This document shows positions 56,697 to 64,000 of a stretch of 64,000 bases of DNA, piece by piece. Under the pieces are notes generated by a model. That model had not been told where the DNA came from. It made no database searches and worked only from the letters and a program-made list of their open reading frames with translations. The position numbers and the translations under genes were made by a program. The DNA is from CAZJHD01 sp964545855 (lineage in GTDB: Bacteria; Planctomycetota; UBA1135; JACQFD01), in assembly GCA_964545855.1 (NCBI GenBank), contig CAZJHD010000001.1, forward strand, positions 186,001 through 250,000, written 5' to 3'. How positions within the stretch are numbered: the first letter of the stretch is position 1; every line of letters begins with the position of its first letter.

Positions 56697-57998
56697 ATGT
56701 CCAAGACGCCCGCCACCGAGGGCCCGAAAGCTCACGCCCAGCTCCGCATCGGCGACAAGACCTACGAGCTTCCGATCCTCGAAGGAACGGAGAACGAGCG
56801 CGCCATCGACATCCGCACGCTTCGAAAGGAGACCGGCCTGATCACCTTCGACCCGGGCTACGGGAACACCGGCTCCTGCAAGAGCGCGATCACGTTCATC
56901 GACGGCGAGAAGGGAGTGCTCCGCTACCGGGGGTATGCGATCGAGGATCTCGCGAAGAAGAGCACGTTCCTCGACGTGGCCTGGCTGTTGATCCACGGGG
57001 AGCTGCCGAGATCCGAGGAGCGGCTATCCTTCGAGGAGCGCATCACGACGCACACGATGCTGCACGAGGACTTCCGTCGCTTCTTCAGCGCGCTGCCGAA
57101 GGACGCGCACCCGATGGCGACGATGGTGGCGGCCGTGGGCGCGCTCGCGACCTTCTATCAGGCGCCGGAGTCCGACGCGGGGATCGACGAGGGCGTGGTC
57201 CGCTTGCTGGCCAAGATGCCGACGCTCGCGGCCTGCGCCTACAAGCACTCCCTCGGCCAGCCGTTCATGTATCCGGTCAACCGGCTCGACTACACGAGCA
57301 ACTTCCTCCACATGATGTATGCGACGCCGTGCGCGGAGTACGCCGTCGATCCCGTCGTCGCCAAGGTCCTCGATCTGCTCCTGATCCTCCACGCCGATCA
57401 CGAGCAGAACTGCTCCGCGAGCACGGTGCGCATCGTGGGGAGCTCGCACGCTCACCTCTTCGCGAGCATCTCGGCGGGGATCAGCGCCCTCTGGGGGGAG
57501 CTCCACGGCGGGGCCAACCAGAAGGTCATCGAGATGCTCCAGCACATCGCGACGAACGACGGCTCCGCGAAGCGATTCCTGGAGAGGGCCAAGGACAAGA
57601 ACGACACCACGCGGCTGATGGGTTTCGGACACCGCGTCTACAAGAGCTACGACCCGCGGGCGAGCATCCTCCGCGAGGCCTGCGCCGAAGTGGTGAAGAG
57701 CAAGGGCGCGTCCGGTCAGCTGCTCGACATCGCCATGGGGCTCGAGGAGATCACGCTCTCGGACGAGTACTTCGTCAGCCGCAAGCTCTACCCGAACGTC
57801 GACTTCTACTCGGGGATCATCTACCAGGCGATCGGCATCCCCGTGAACATGTTCACGGTGATGTTCGCGCTCGGACGGCTGCCCGGCTGGATCGCGCAGT
57901 GGATCGAGATGCGCCGCGACCCGGACTTCCGCATCGGACGGCCGCGCCAGGTGTACGTGGGCTCGACCCGGCGGAAGATCGCGCGACCCGATCGCTGA
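56697..57998 (+). CDS. gltA: Citrate synthase
   Basis: This 433-residue type II citrate synthase condenses acetyl-CoA and oxaloacetate at the entry of the TCA cycle. It has the N-terminal beta domain (LRIGDKTYELPILEGTENE read in parts) and the large helical domain. Catalytic residues are seen in ELHGGANQKV (His), GFGHRVYKSYDPRA (His) and NVDFYSGIIYQAIGI (Asp). RGYAIEDLAKK and HADHEQNCSAST are family signatures. The C-terminal RPRQVYVGSTRR is typical. The ATG at 56697 has no strong Shine-Dalgarno. A hairpin at 58015-58033 followed by a pyrimidine tract may end transcription. Confidence 0.97.
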   Translation: MSKTPATEGPKAHAQLRIGDKTYELPILEGTENERAIDIRTLRKETGLITFDPGYGNTGSCKSAITFIDGEKGVLRYRGYAIEDLAKKSTFLDVAWLLIHGELPRSEERLSFEERITTHTMLHEDFRRFFSALPKDAHPMATMVAAVGALATFYQAPESDAGIDEGVVRLLAKMPTLAACAYKHSLGQPFMYPVNRLDYTSNFLHMMYATPCAEYAVDPVVAKVLDLLLILHADHEQNCSASTVRIVGSSHAHLFASISAGISALWGELHGGANQKVIEMLQHIATNDGSAKRFLERAKDKNDTTRLMGFGHRVYKSYDPRASILREACAEVVKSKGASGQLLDIAMGLEEITLSDEYFVSRKLYPNVDFYSGIIYQAIGIPVNMFTVMFALGRLPGWIAQWIEMRRDPDFRIGRPRQVYVGSTRRKIARPDR

Positions 57999-58014
57999 GG
58001 CGCGGGTTGCGAAC

Positions 58015-58033
58015 CTTCGGCCTCGATCCGAAG
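58015..58033 (+). terminator. Possible terminator of gltA (hairpin plus pyrimidine tract)
   Basis: CTTCGG (58015-58020) pairs with CCGAAG (58028-58033) over a 7-nt loop, 16 nt after the gltA stop. A C/T-only tract follows at 58036. The stem is short and the tail mixes C and T, so it is weaker than a standard intrinsic terminator. Confidence 0.35.
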
Positions 58034-58035
58034 CG

Positions 58036-58091
<56 letters not shown>

Positions 58092-58113
58092 TCCTCCCGT
58101 TCCCGTCGGAAGC

Positions 58114-58189
58114 TGGAGCGGGCGATCGGGATCGAACCGACGACATTCAGCTTGGGAAGCTGACACTCTACCAACTGAGTTACGCCCGC
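58114..58189 (-). tRNA. tRNA-Gly (anticodon CCC)
   Basis: The 76-nt minus-strand gene folds as a full cloverleaf: acceptor GCGGGCG/CGCCCGC, D-stem ACTC/GAGT, anticodon stem TCAGC/GCTGA with loop TTCCCAA, T-stem GTCGG/CCGAT with loop TTCGATC. The anticodon CCC is encoded at 58154-58156 and reads GGG glycine codons. The 3' CCA is encoded (58114-58116 as TGG on the plus strand). Confidence 0.95.
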
Positions 58190-58230
58190 TCGGTCGGTCG
58201 CGCGCGAGGGTACCGGGGGTCGGGAGGCTG

Positions 58231-59154
58231 TCAACGATCCGCGCGCGCGCGCGGGGCGCGACGGAAGTGGGCGACGGCCCGCGCGAGATCGGCCGGCGCG
58301 AATGCTTCGCACTCGACCTGCTCGCCGCTCGACGGATGCGCGAAGGCGAGGCGCGCCGCGTGGAGCATGGGGCGCGCGACGCCGAGGGTCGCGCGCGCCC
58401 ACTCGTTGCGCGCGGCGTCGCCGTAGCGCGGGTCGCCGAGGAGGGGATGTCCGAGGTGCAGCAGGTGCGCGCGAATCTGGTGCGTGCGTCCCGTCTCGAG
58501 ACGGAGCTCCACGAGCGACGCGTCGGCGTAGCGCGCGACGACGCGGACGTGCGTCCGCGCCGGCTGGCCCTCCGCCGCGTCGGGCACGACCTTCGGCTTC
58601 GCGCCCATGGGCTCGTCGAGGACGCGGAGGGGAACGTCGATCGTCGTGTCGCGATCGACGACGCCGAGGACGAGACCCGTGTAGGTGCGCTCGATCGAAT
58701 CGAGGTCCGACGCGAGCCCCCGCAGCGCCGCGGCGGACCTGCCGACGAGGAGGAGACCCGAGGTGCCGCGGTCGAGGCGGTGCGCGAGACCGGCGCCGGG
58801 GCATGCCTCCGCGAGGCGCGCCGCGACGGAATCGTCGACGAGCGGCCCTCCGTGGACGGCGAGGCCGGCGGGCTTCTCGAGGACGAGGAGCGCGTCGTCC
58901 TCGTTCACGACCCGCAGTCCCAGCGCGATGGAGCGCTCGACCGCCGACGGGTCGAGGGCGAGCGTGTCGCCGGCCCGCAGCGCTTCGCGCGGCGACGCGA
59001 GGGCGACGGGAGCCTCCCCGTCGCGCGCGCGCCCCACGGCTCCGCACTCGACGAGCTTGCGCGCCGTGCGTCGCGAGAGGCCCGGCCAGAGCGCGTGCAC
59101 GGCGGCGTCGGCGCGGGCTCGGTCGAGGGCGTCGGGGAGGGAGAGGAGTTCCAC
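58231..59154 (-). CDS. RluA-family pseudouridine synthase
   Basis: This 307-residue RNA modification enzyme has an N-terminal S4-like RNA-binding region (LSRRTARKLVECGAVGRARD read in parts) and a PseudoU_synth_2 domain. LLVLEKPAGLAVHGG, the catalytic-Asp motif AHRLDRGTSGLLLVG, and LETGRTHQIRAHL with GHPLLGDPRYG are all canonical RluA signatures. It should convert uridine to pseudouridine in 23S rRNA or tRNA; the exact site (RluA, C or D) cannot be fixed. It is divergent from the gene at 59238 with an 83-bp gap, and lies next to tRNA-Gly on the same strand. Confidence 0.9.
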   Translation of the reverse strand: MELLSLPDALDRARADAAVHALWPGLSRRTARKLVECGAVGRARDGEAPVALASPREALRAGDTLALDPSAVERSIALGLRVVNEDDALLVLEKPAGLAVHGGPLVDDSVAARLAEACPGAGLAHRLDRGTSGLLLVGRSAAALRGLASDLDSIERTYTGLVLGVVDRDTTIDVPLRVLDEPMGAKPKVVPDAAEGQPARTHVRVVARYADASLVELRLETGRTHQIRAHLLHLGHPLLGDPRYGDAARNEWARATLGVARPMLHAARLAFAHPSSGEQVECEAFAPADLARAVAHFRRAPRARADR

Positions 59155-59223
59155 GGGGAGGCGCGCGGCGCGGAGCGATCGCCGCGCGGGACGACGCGAC
59201 GAGAGCGCTCGCCGCCATTCTCG

Positions 59224-59229
59224 TATCCT
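59224..59229 (+). promoter_or_regulatory. Possible -10 element (TATCCT), leaderless gene
   Basis: TATCCT ends 8 nt before the ATG at 59238, so transcription would begin at or next to the start codon. No Shine-Dalgarno sequence precedes the ATG, which fits leaderless translation. No -35 is recognised. Confidence 0.35.
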
Positions 59230-59237
59230 CGCGCGCG

Positions 59238-59999
59238 ATGCCCGCTCCGATCTCCTTCACGCCCTTCCGTCCCGAGGACTTCCGCCTCTACGAGCCGCGC
59301 AACCGCTCCGACGATTCGCTGAACGCGCGGCGGCTCCAGGTGCGCCACAAGCTGCAGGCGATCGGCGACGCGGCGAAGGCGGCGCTGGCGAAGGACGGCC
59401 TCGCTCTCGAGCGGCGCGAGAGCCTCCACCACCCGTTCTCCGTGAACCACATGCGGGTCGTCGCGCAATGGACCGCGCTCTTCCGCGACGCGAAGGCGCG
59501 ACGCGCGTTCGCGCGGGCCGTCGGGCCCGACCTCGGGAAGGACGTGGATCCCGGCCACGCGAACGCGGCCTTCTTCGTCTCCATCGACGAGTTGGGACTG
59601 CAGCTCGGGCTGCGGCTCGGCGCCGAGGCCTGGTACGACGCGCAGAATCTCGTCCAGCGCTGCGGGAGCGACGACGCGGGACAGCGAGCGCTCGCCGAGC
59701 TGCTGCGGGCGGCGCCGGGCTTCCACCTCCGGCTCCACGACTGGGCGACGCTCCACGCGACGGACGCGATCGGCCGCGATCAACTGCTGGAGGTCTTCCG
59801 CTACTTCGAGATCGGCAAGCACCAGCTCCGTTGCTACCGCACGATCGGCAAGGACGACCCGCGCGCCTGCGACGCTGCCTTCGTGGACGAGGCGGTGGCG
59901 GCGCTGCGCTCGCTGGCGCCGCTCTATCGATTCGTCGCCTGGAGCCCCGACAACGACCGGCTGCTGCGCCGCGACGGGTCGGGCTTCCTCCCGGCCTGA
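59238..59999 (+). CDS. Conserved-looking protein of unknown function
   Basis: 253 residues, no signal peptide or membrane segment, probably cytoplasmic. The start FTPFRPEDFRLYE recalls DUF1054 (YktB-like) proteins weakly, but the rest does not follow that family clearly. A mixed alpha/beta pattern, with GLQLGLRLGAEAWYDAQNL and VFRYFEIGKHQL, gives no catalytic signature. Codon use and the absence of low-complexity stretches indicate a real gene. The ATG at 59238 is preceded by a TATCCT box. It converges with the operon that ends at 60013. I do not recognise its function. Confidence 0.6.
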   Translation: MPAPISFTPFRPEDFRLYEPRNRSDDSLNARRLQVRHKLQAIGDAAKAALAKDGLALERRESLHHPFSVNHMRVVAQWTALFRDAKARRAFARAVGPDLGKDVDPGHANAAFFVSIDELGLQLGLRLGAEAWYDAQNLVQRCGSDDAGQRALAELLRAAPGFHLRLHDWATLHATDAIGRDQLLEVFRYFEIGKHQLRCYRTIGKDDPRACDAAFVDEAVAALRSLAPLYRFVAWSPDNDRLLRRDGSGFLPA

Positions 60000-60012
60000 T
60001 CGCTTCCGGGCG

Positions 60013-61215
60013 CTACTTCGCCGGCGGGCCCGCCTTCGCGGCCCACTCCTTCCAGGCGACGTCGAAGTCTTCGAGCGACCAGCCCCAGATCTCGCGCAGC
60101 AGCGTCCGTTGCGCGCCCGGGAGGTCCTTGCCGGTCGGGTAGCCGCGCTCGTCGAGGCGTCCCTTCAGGTCGCCGAGGAAGCGGGCGAACTTCTCGCCGT
60201 GCTCGTCGATCAGGAAGCGCACCTTCGACCACGCGATCACGTGATCCTCGCGCTTCAGCTCGGCGAAGGACTTCCGGTGGACCAGCTCGGCGAGGGAGGG
60301 CGCCTTGTCGCGCTGGAGGAGCGTGCGCGTGCGTGCCCACCAGTCGCTGGACGGATCGCGCTCCGGCGCCGCGCCCTCCTCGCCGCAGTAGGTGACGTTC
60401 AAGTCCGTCGCGTCCTCGAGCTCCATCGCGTGGGCGAGACCCTCGTCGAGCCACGGGGGAGGATCGAAGGAGAAGTGCTTGTAGGCGCAGAAAAAGAGGT
60501 GCGCGAGGTTGTGCCGCGCGTGCGGATAGAGGAAGCGGTCCTGCGAGAGATCGCTGTCCTCCGCCGGCATCGAGACCATCATTCGATGGGGGTCCTTCAG
60601 GTGCCACCGCAGGGCGTCGGTCACCGTCGCTCCGGTGGCCTCGCGCGTGTAGAGGTGGTGCGTGCGGCGGTCGTGGTGCATCACGATCTCGAACTTCTCC
60701 TTCTCGCCGAGATAGCGCCCGTCTCCCATGAAGGGGCCCTCCGGGAGCCGCGACTCGGGGAAGTCCTCGTCCTTCACGCGGAGAAGCTCCTGGAAGCGCT
60801 GGTAGAAGCTCTCGCTCGCGAGGCCGAAGACATGCAGCCGCAGCGCCGGGTCGAGCACGGTGACGCGCTTCGGGATCTTCGGGAACGCCTCGCGCATCCG
60901 CGCGAGGAGGCTCTCCACGCGCGGCCGGTCCCTCGCGGAGACCGACTCGGAGTCGAGGCTCGACGCGATGCGCAGGTGGGGCGTCTCGAGGAAGAGGAAC
61001 GGCTTCCCCGGCATCGTCTGCGCGAGATGATTGCTGTCGGACTTGCCGAGGATCATGGGGCCGTGCGAGACGGCGCCCGCCGCCGCGAGCCGCTTCGGGT
61101 CGTTCTCGCACCACTTGCAGACCTCGCCCGCGGGCTTGCGCGCCTGCGCGACCGCGGCCGGCGCGCCGGCGACGATCGCCGCGACGATCGCGAGGGCCGC
61201 GCGTGTCCCCGTCAT
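60013..61215 (-). CDS. Secreted gluzincin-like protein with HNxxH instead of HExxH (paralogue A)
   Basis: 400 residues with signal peptide ALAIVAAIVAGAPAAVAQA. A short Cys motif CKWC (33-36) opens the mature part. A long alpha/beta region follows. At 235-239 the sequence HNLAH sits where a zinc-metallopeptidase would have HExxH; downstream PPPWLDEGLAHAME supplies the usual third ligand Glu258. The fold resembles peptidase-MA / DUF1570-type proteins of planctomycetes, but the general-base Glu is Asn, so proteolysis is unlikely. Zinc binding through the two His and Glu258 remains possible. The ATG overlaps the stop of paralogue B by 3-4 bp, so they are coupled. Function unknown. Confidence 0.75.
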   Translation of the reverse strand: MTGTRAALAIVAAIVAGAPAAVAQARKPAGEVCKWCENDPKRLAAAGAVSHGPMILGKSDSNHLAQTMPGKPFLFLETPHLRIASSLDSESVSARDRPRVESLLARMREAFPKIPKRVTVLDPALRLHVFGLASESFYQRFQELLRVKDEDFPESRLPEGPFMGDGRYLGEKEKFEIVMHHDRRTHHLYTREATGATVTDALRWHLKDPHRMMVSMPAEDSDLSQDRFLYPHARHNLAHLFFCAYKHFSFDPPPWLDEGLAHAMELEDATDLNVTYCGEEGAAPERDPSSDWWARTRTLLQRDKAPSLAELVHRKSFAELKREDHVIAWSKVRFLIDEHGEKFARFLGDLKGRLDERGYPTGKDLPGAQRTLLREIWGWSLEDFDVAWKEWAAKAGPPAK

Positions 61216-62423
61216 CGGACCTGCTTCCCGAGATAGGCCTTGCGGACCCACTTCTCCCACTCTCGGTCGAAGTCGGCGAAGCTCCAGGAGAACTCGTCGC
61301 GGAAGAAGTCGCGTTGCACGTCGAGGAGGTTCCCGCCGTCCGTGTAGCCCTGGTCGTCGACGCGGCCGCGCAGGACGTCGAGCAGCTTCGCCCAGGCCTT
61401 GGGATGCTGCGACATGAGGAACTCGACCTTCGACCAGGCGATGAGGTGGTCCTCCTTCCCGAGGTCGGAGAACCCCTTCTTGTGCATCAGATCCGCGAGG
61501 GACGCAGCCTTGCCGCGGTCGAGGGCCTTCAGGACGCCTTCGTACCAGTTGGACCCCTGGTACATCTCCCCGATCGCCGCCTCCTCGCTGTCGAAGGAGT
61601 TGTACTCGGGGCTCACCTCCTTCTCGAAGACGTGCGCGAAGCCCTCCTCGATCCAGAGGGGCGGCTCATAGGAGTAGTGCTTGTAGCCGAGGAGGAAGTT
61701 GTGACCGAGGTTGTGGCTCAGGTGCGCGTGGAGGTTCTCGTCGTCGCGCAGGTCGCCCATGGCCGGGATCACGACGCCGAGCGCTCCCCTCGAGACGTAG
61801 TGCTCGCGCTTCGTCTTCTTCACCGTGCTCCCGGAGTGCTCGCGCAGGTAGTCGGTGAAGGCGCGGATGTCCTTGTGGAGGAAGACCTCGAACTTCTCCT
61901 TCATGCCGAGGTAGGCACCCTCGCCCATGTACTTCTGTCCGAAGATCCGCTTCGGCGGGAAGTCGGACTCCTTGCGGTCGATGATCTCCAGGAACCGCGC
62001 GAATCGCTGCTCGCAGCGCTCGGCGTAGAGGTGGAGGCGGAGCCACGGGTCGAGGGTCTTCAGGCGCTTCGGCATCGTCGGGAGCTTGCGCCGGAGACCC
62101 TCGAGCTCCGCCGCGTACTGCTTCCACTGACGCTCTGGGATCGTGAACTCCTCCAGCGTCGACGCGACACGGAAGTGGGCGCTCTCCAGGAAGATCGGGT
62201 CCGTGTAGCTGAGGAACGCCTTGATCTCCTCGCTGTCGTTCTTGCCGAAGGGCATCTTGCCGTGGCCGACGAGCCCCGCCGCCTCGAGCACCTTCGGATC
62301 GTCCTTGCACCAGGGGCAGCCCTTGTCGCGTCCGCGCTGCGCCATGGCCTGCGGAGCGAGGCAGAGCGCGACGAGGAGCGCGCCGAGGAACGCGGCGCGG
62401 GCGCCGGAGGTCGATCGCGTCAA
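61212..62423 (-). CDS. Secreted gluzincin-like protein with HNxxH instead of HExxH (paralogue B)
   Basis: 403 residues from TTG 62423, with signal peptide AAFLGALLVALCLAPQAMAQ. It is colinear with the protein at 60013: CPWC (36-39), AAGLVGHGKMPFGKNDS (against AAGAVSHGPMILGKSDS), YLGMKEKFEV (against YLGEKEKFEI), HNLGH at 237-241, and LWIEEGFAHVFE with Glu260. Again the catalytic Glu of HExxH is Asn. The TTG start overlaps the stop of the HEAT gene (TTGA), which suggests coupling; an ATG at 62636 would add an Arg-rich stretch without a signal. The pair must have duplicated in situ or been inherited as a tandem. Function unknown. Confidence 0.72.
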   Translation of the reverse strand: MTRSTSGARAAFLGALLVALCLAPQAMAQRGRDKGCPWCKDDPKVLEAAGLVGHGKMPFGKNDSEEIKAFLSYTDPIFLESAHFRVASTLEEFTIPERQWKQYAAELEGLRRKLPTMPKRLKTLDPWLRLHLYAERCEQRFARFLEIIDRKESDFPPKRIFGQKYMGEGAYLGMKEKFEVFLHKDIRAFTDYLREHSGSTVKKTKREHYVSRGALGVVIPAMGDLRDDENLHAHLSHNLGHNFLLGYKHYSYEPPLWIEEGFAHVFEKEVSPEYNSFDSEEAAIGEMYQGSNWYEGVLKALDRGKAASLADLMHKKGFSDLGKEDHLIAWSKVEFLMSQHPKAWAKLLDVLRGRVDDQGYTDGGNLLDVQRDFFRDEFSWSFADFDREWEKWVRKAYLGKQVR

Positions 62424-63280
62424 ATCTTCTTCCTCCAGGCGGCGGCCATCTCCGCCAGATCGAAGGCGGAGAGCCGTTCCAGCGGCGGCTCGCCGTCCAC
62501 GATGCCGCGCAGTGCGTTGATGGCGTCCTCCTTGATGCGGTGATCGGTGCTGTCGAGGTGGCGCGCCACGGTGTGGACGCTCCGCTTGGTTCCGACGCCG
62601 GCGAGCAGGCGCAGCGCGGCGCAGACGTCCTGCCACTCCTTCGCGCCGAGATGCGGGAGGAGCCGTTCCGTCGCCTCCTCCGACCGGTTCCGTTCGACGG
62701 CCGCGCGGATGCGACGGCCGACGCGGGGCCAGCGGTCGCGCGCGGCGGCGAGGAGCTCCGGGAGCCCGTCGATCGATCCGAGGGCGAAGCAGGCGAGCGT
62801 CGCCTCGAAGCGCGTCTCCTCGTCCTTGTCCTGCAGCGCCTTCTTCGCGACCGGCAGCGCCTCGGCCGACCCGAAGGCGCCGAGCTTCCGCAGGGAGAAG
62901 CGGCGCACGAAGACGCTCCGGTGCGTGGCGTCCTTCGCGACCCGCAGCTCGTCTCCGGCGTCGACGAGCCGGTCGAGGGGCAGCAGCAGCCGCGTCACGA
63001 TCTCGGGATCGCTGCCGTCGGCCTCGGGCTTCTGCCGCGCCATCGACTCGTGGAGGAACGGCACGGCGCCCTTCCCGAACTCCGCGATGCGCTCCGCGAC
63101 GGGCGCCACGAGGTCGGCATCGACGCGCTTCAGGCTCTCGATCTGGATCCCCAGCTCCTTCGCCTGCACGGCGTCGAGCTTGGGCCAGGGCTCCGTCGCG
63201 GGCCGCGTCGCCGGAGCCGGCGGATCGTCGGCGGCGGGGAGCAGCGCGAGGAGCAGCAGGGGGAGCATCGGATGCGGCAT
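62420..63280 (-). CDS. Secreted HEAT-repeat protein
   Basis: 286 residues. The signal peptide MLPLLLLALLPAADD is followed by a Pro/Thr-rich linker and then helical pairs typical of HEAT/ARM repeats (FVRRFSLRKLGAFGSAEALPVAKKAL, DKDEETRFEATLACFALGS, STDHRIKEDAINALRGIV, each read in part). Such repeats are protein-binding scaffolds; no catalytic motif is seen. It lies in the operon upstream of the two HNxxH proteins, with a 4-bp overlap, and 10 bp after the lipoprotein gene. It may organise or bind these exported proteins, which is an inference from gene order. Confidence 0.8.
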   Translation of the reverse strand: MPHPMLPLLLLALLPAADDPPAPATRPATEPWPKLDAVQAKELGIQIESLKRVDADLVAPVAERIAEFGKGAVPFLHESMARQKPEADGSDPEIVTRLLLPLDRLVDAGDELRVAKDATHRSVFVRRFSLRKLGAFGSAEALPVAKKALQDKDEETRFEATLACFALGSIDGLPELLAAARDRWPRVGRRIRAAVERNRSEEATERLLPHLGAKEWQDVCAALRLLAGVGTKRSVHTVARHLDSTDHRIKEDAINALRGIVDGEPPLERLSAFDLAEMAAAWRKKI

Positions 63281-63290
63281 GGAGGTGTTC

Positions 63291-63989
63291 CTAGCGAACG
63301 AGCGTCGCGGCGAGGAAGGGCGGGAGCCAGCGGAACGCGCCGGGGACGTGCTCCTCGTAGCGCGCGCGCTTCATCCGGTCCGCGTTGTGCGCGAGGCGCG
63401 CGTCCGGGTCGGTGAGGCGCGGATCGTAGGGGAACTCGATGGTGCTCAGGATCACGCCCACTTGCGACGGGCCGGGCTCGGGGATCGGCAGGTCGACGCG
63501 CGCGATGACCCACGCGTAGGTGGTCTCCACTGGCTCTTCCGTCACGTAGCCGGAGGGCTGGCCGAAGACCGCCGCGCCGAGGAACGGATCGATCTCCCGC
63601 CACGAGACCGTCACGGGAGCCGGCGGCGCCGCGACGGCGCTGAAGTCCGCCTGCACCGTCTCGAAGGGCCGCCGCGAGCGGAGCACCGCCATGGCGGCGA
63701 GCGCCCGCTCCTTCGCCGCCGCGATCCCCTCGGGGAAGTCGTGTCGCGCCAGCGCGCGCGGCAACAGCGCCGCCGCCACCACCTGCGACCGCGAGGTGTC
63801 GTCGCCGAGCTCCGGGCGCAGACCGAGGAGCCAGAACCGGAGCGCTTCGATCTCCTCCAGCAGGATCGGCTCCCCGTCGACCGTGAGCGCCGTGCCGGCC
63901 GGCGGGGGCGCGCTCGGAGCACCTCCGCCGCAGGCGGCCGCGGCGGATGCCAGCAGGAGCGCGCCGGCCAACGCTGCGCGCGCGCTCAC
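63291..63989 (-). CDS. Lipoprotein with SurA-N/parvulin-chaperone-like region
   Basis: 232 residues from GTG 63989. The signal ends ASAAAACGGG with a lipobox-like Cys at 20, so it is probably a lipoprotein. LTVDGEPILLEEIEALRFWL begins a helical segment like the N-terminal chaperone domain of SurA/PrsA. The middle has WREIDPFLGAAVFGQPSGYV, reminiscent of the parvulin segment 'V..G.vs.pv', but I see no convincing catalytic parvulin core. The C-terminus (RLAHNADRMKRARYEEHVPGAFRWL read in part) is Arg-rich. It is the first visible gene of the operon with the HEAT and HNxxH proteins. A folding-helper role is possible but unproved. Confidence 0.55.
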   Translation of the reverse strand: MSARAALAGALLLASAAAACGGGAPSAPPPAGTALTVDGEPILLEEIEALRFWLLGLRPELGDDTSRSQVVAAALLPRALARHDFPEGIAAAKERALAAMAVLRSRRPFETVQADFSAVAAPPAPVTVSWREIDPFLGAAVFGQPSGYVTEEPVETTYAWVIARVDLPIPEPGPSQVGVILSTIEFPYDPRLTDPDARLAHNADRMKRARYEEHVPGAFRWLPPFLAATLVR

Positions 63990-64000
63990 GCGCGACCGTC

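Noticed and set aside
51604..56841. Very long open frame (about 1745 codons) on the plus strand antisense to both FG-GAP genes and across the sulfatase
   Set aside because: Translation is Arg/Gly/Ala/Glu-rich with no fold or motif. High-GC third positions keep antisense frames open; the real genes in this stretch have clear domains.
61212..62636. ATG 62636 as start of HNxxH paralogue B
   Set aside because: It would bury the signal peptide after about 70 Arg-rich residues and overlap the HEAT gene by over 200 bp. TTG 62423 sits directly before the signal.

Overview
The window looks like chromosomal DNA of a very GC-rich (roughly 70%) bacterium, most likely a member of the Planctomycetota or a near relative in the PVC group. 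The gene families suggest this: Ser/Thr kinases fused to formylglycine-enzyme-like domains, FG-GAP propeller proteins, a sorbosone-dehydrogenase-like protein with a PVC-type haem site and a DUF1080 tail, and a sulfatase with HEAT repeats. The assignment is an inference. Coding density is high, and no insertion sequence, phage or CRISPR array was seen.

Layout. 1-5188: surface-polysaccharide genes (tail of a membrane glycosyltransferase, polysaccharide deacetylase, FAD oxidoreductase, GT2 glycosyltransferase, UDP-GlcNAc 2-epimerase). 5288-12394: a PTP-like lipoprotein, two metallophosphoesterases, an ABC-type ATPase with all catalytic residues lost, a secreted alpha/beta hydrolase and CutC. 12430-16371: a NYN-LOTUS protein and a large membrane Ser/Thr kinase. 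16436-34554: a trehalose / alpha-glucan cluster. 34712-42470: a DUF883-like protein, an APC transporter, a secreted M24 peptidase, a PVC-type haem protein and an SGNH-like protein. 42484-56551: a second kinase, a secreted SdrD-B-like protein, a polytopic methyltransferase-like protein, two FG-GAP proteins sharing a C-terminal module, and a sulfatase. 56697-59999: citrate synthase, tRNA-Gly(CCC), an RluA-type pseudouridine synthase and an unknown protein. 60013-63989: a four-gene secreted-protein operon with two paralogous metallopeptidase-like proteins that carry HNxxH instead of HExxH.

The best understood part is the trehalose / glucan cluster. TreS interconverts trehalose and maltose. Maltokinase makes maltose-1-phosphate. 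GlgE polymerises it, GlgB branches it and GlgX debranches it. TreY and TreZ turn the glucan back into trehalose. The six genes from maltokinase to TreY are joined by overlaps of 1-8 bp or by a 7-bp gap, so they are probably one transcript. Two GpgS-like glycosyltransferases and a mechanosensitive-channel-like membrane protein flank TreS, which suggests a compatible-solute / osmotic-stress island.

The items most worth a second look are proteins that keep a fold but have lost its catalytic residues: the ABC ATPase (7397-8113), the second GpgS-like protein (19902-21191), the HNxxH pair (60013-62423) and the kinase-linked FGE domains. The shared C-terminal module of the FG-GAP proteins and a 53-nt pure pyrimidine tract next to tRNA-Gly are also notable.
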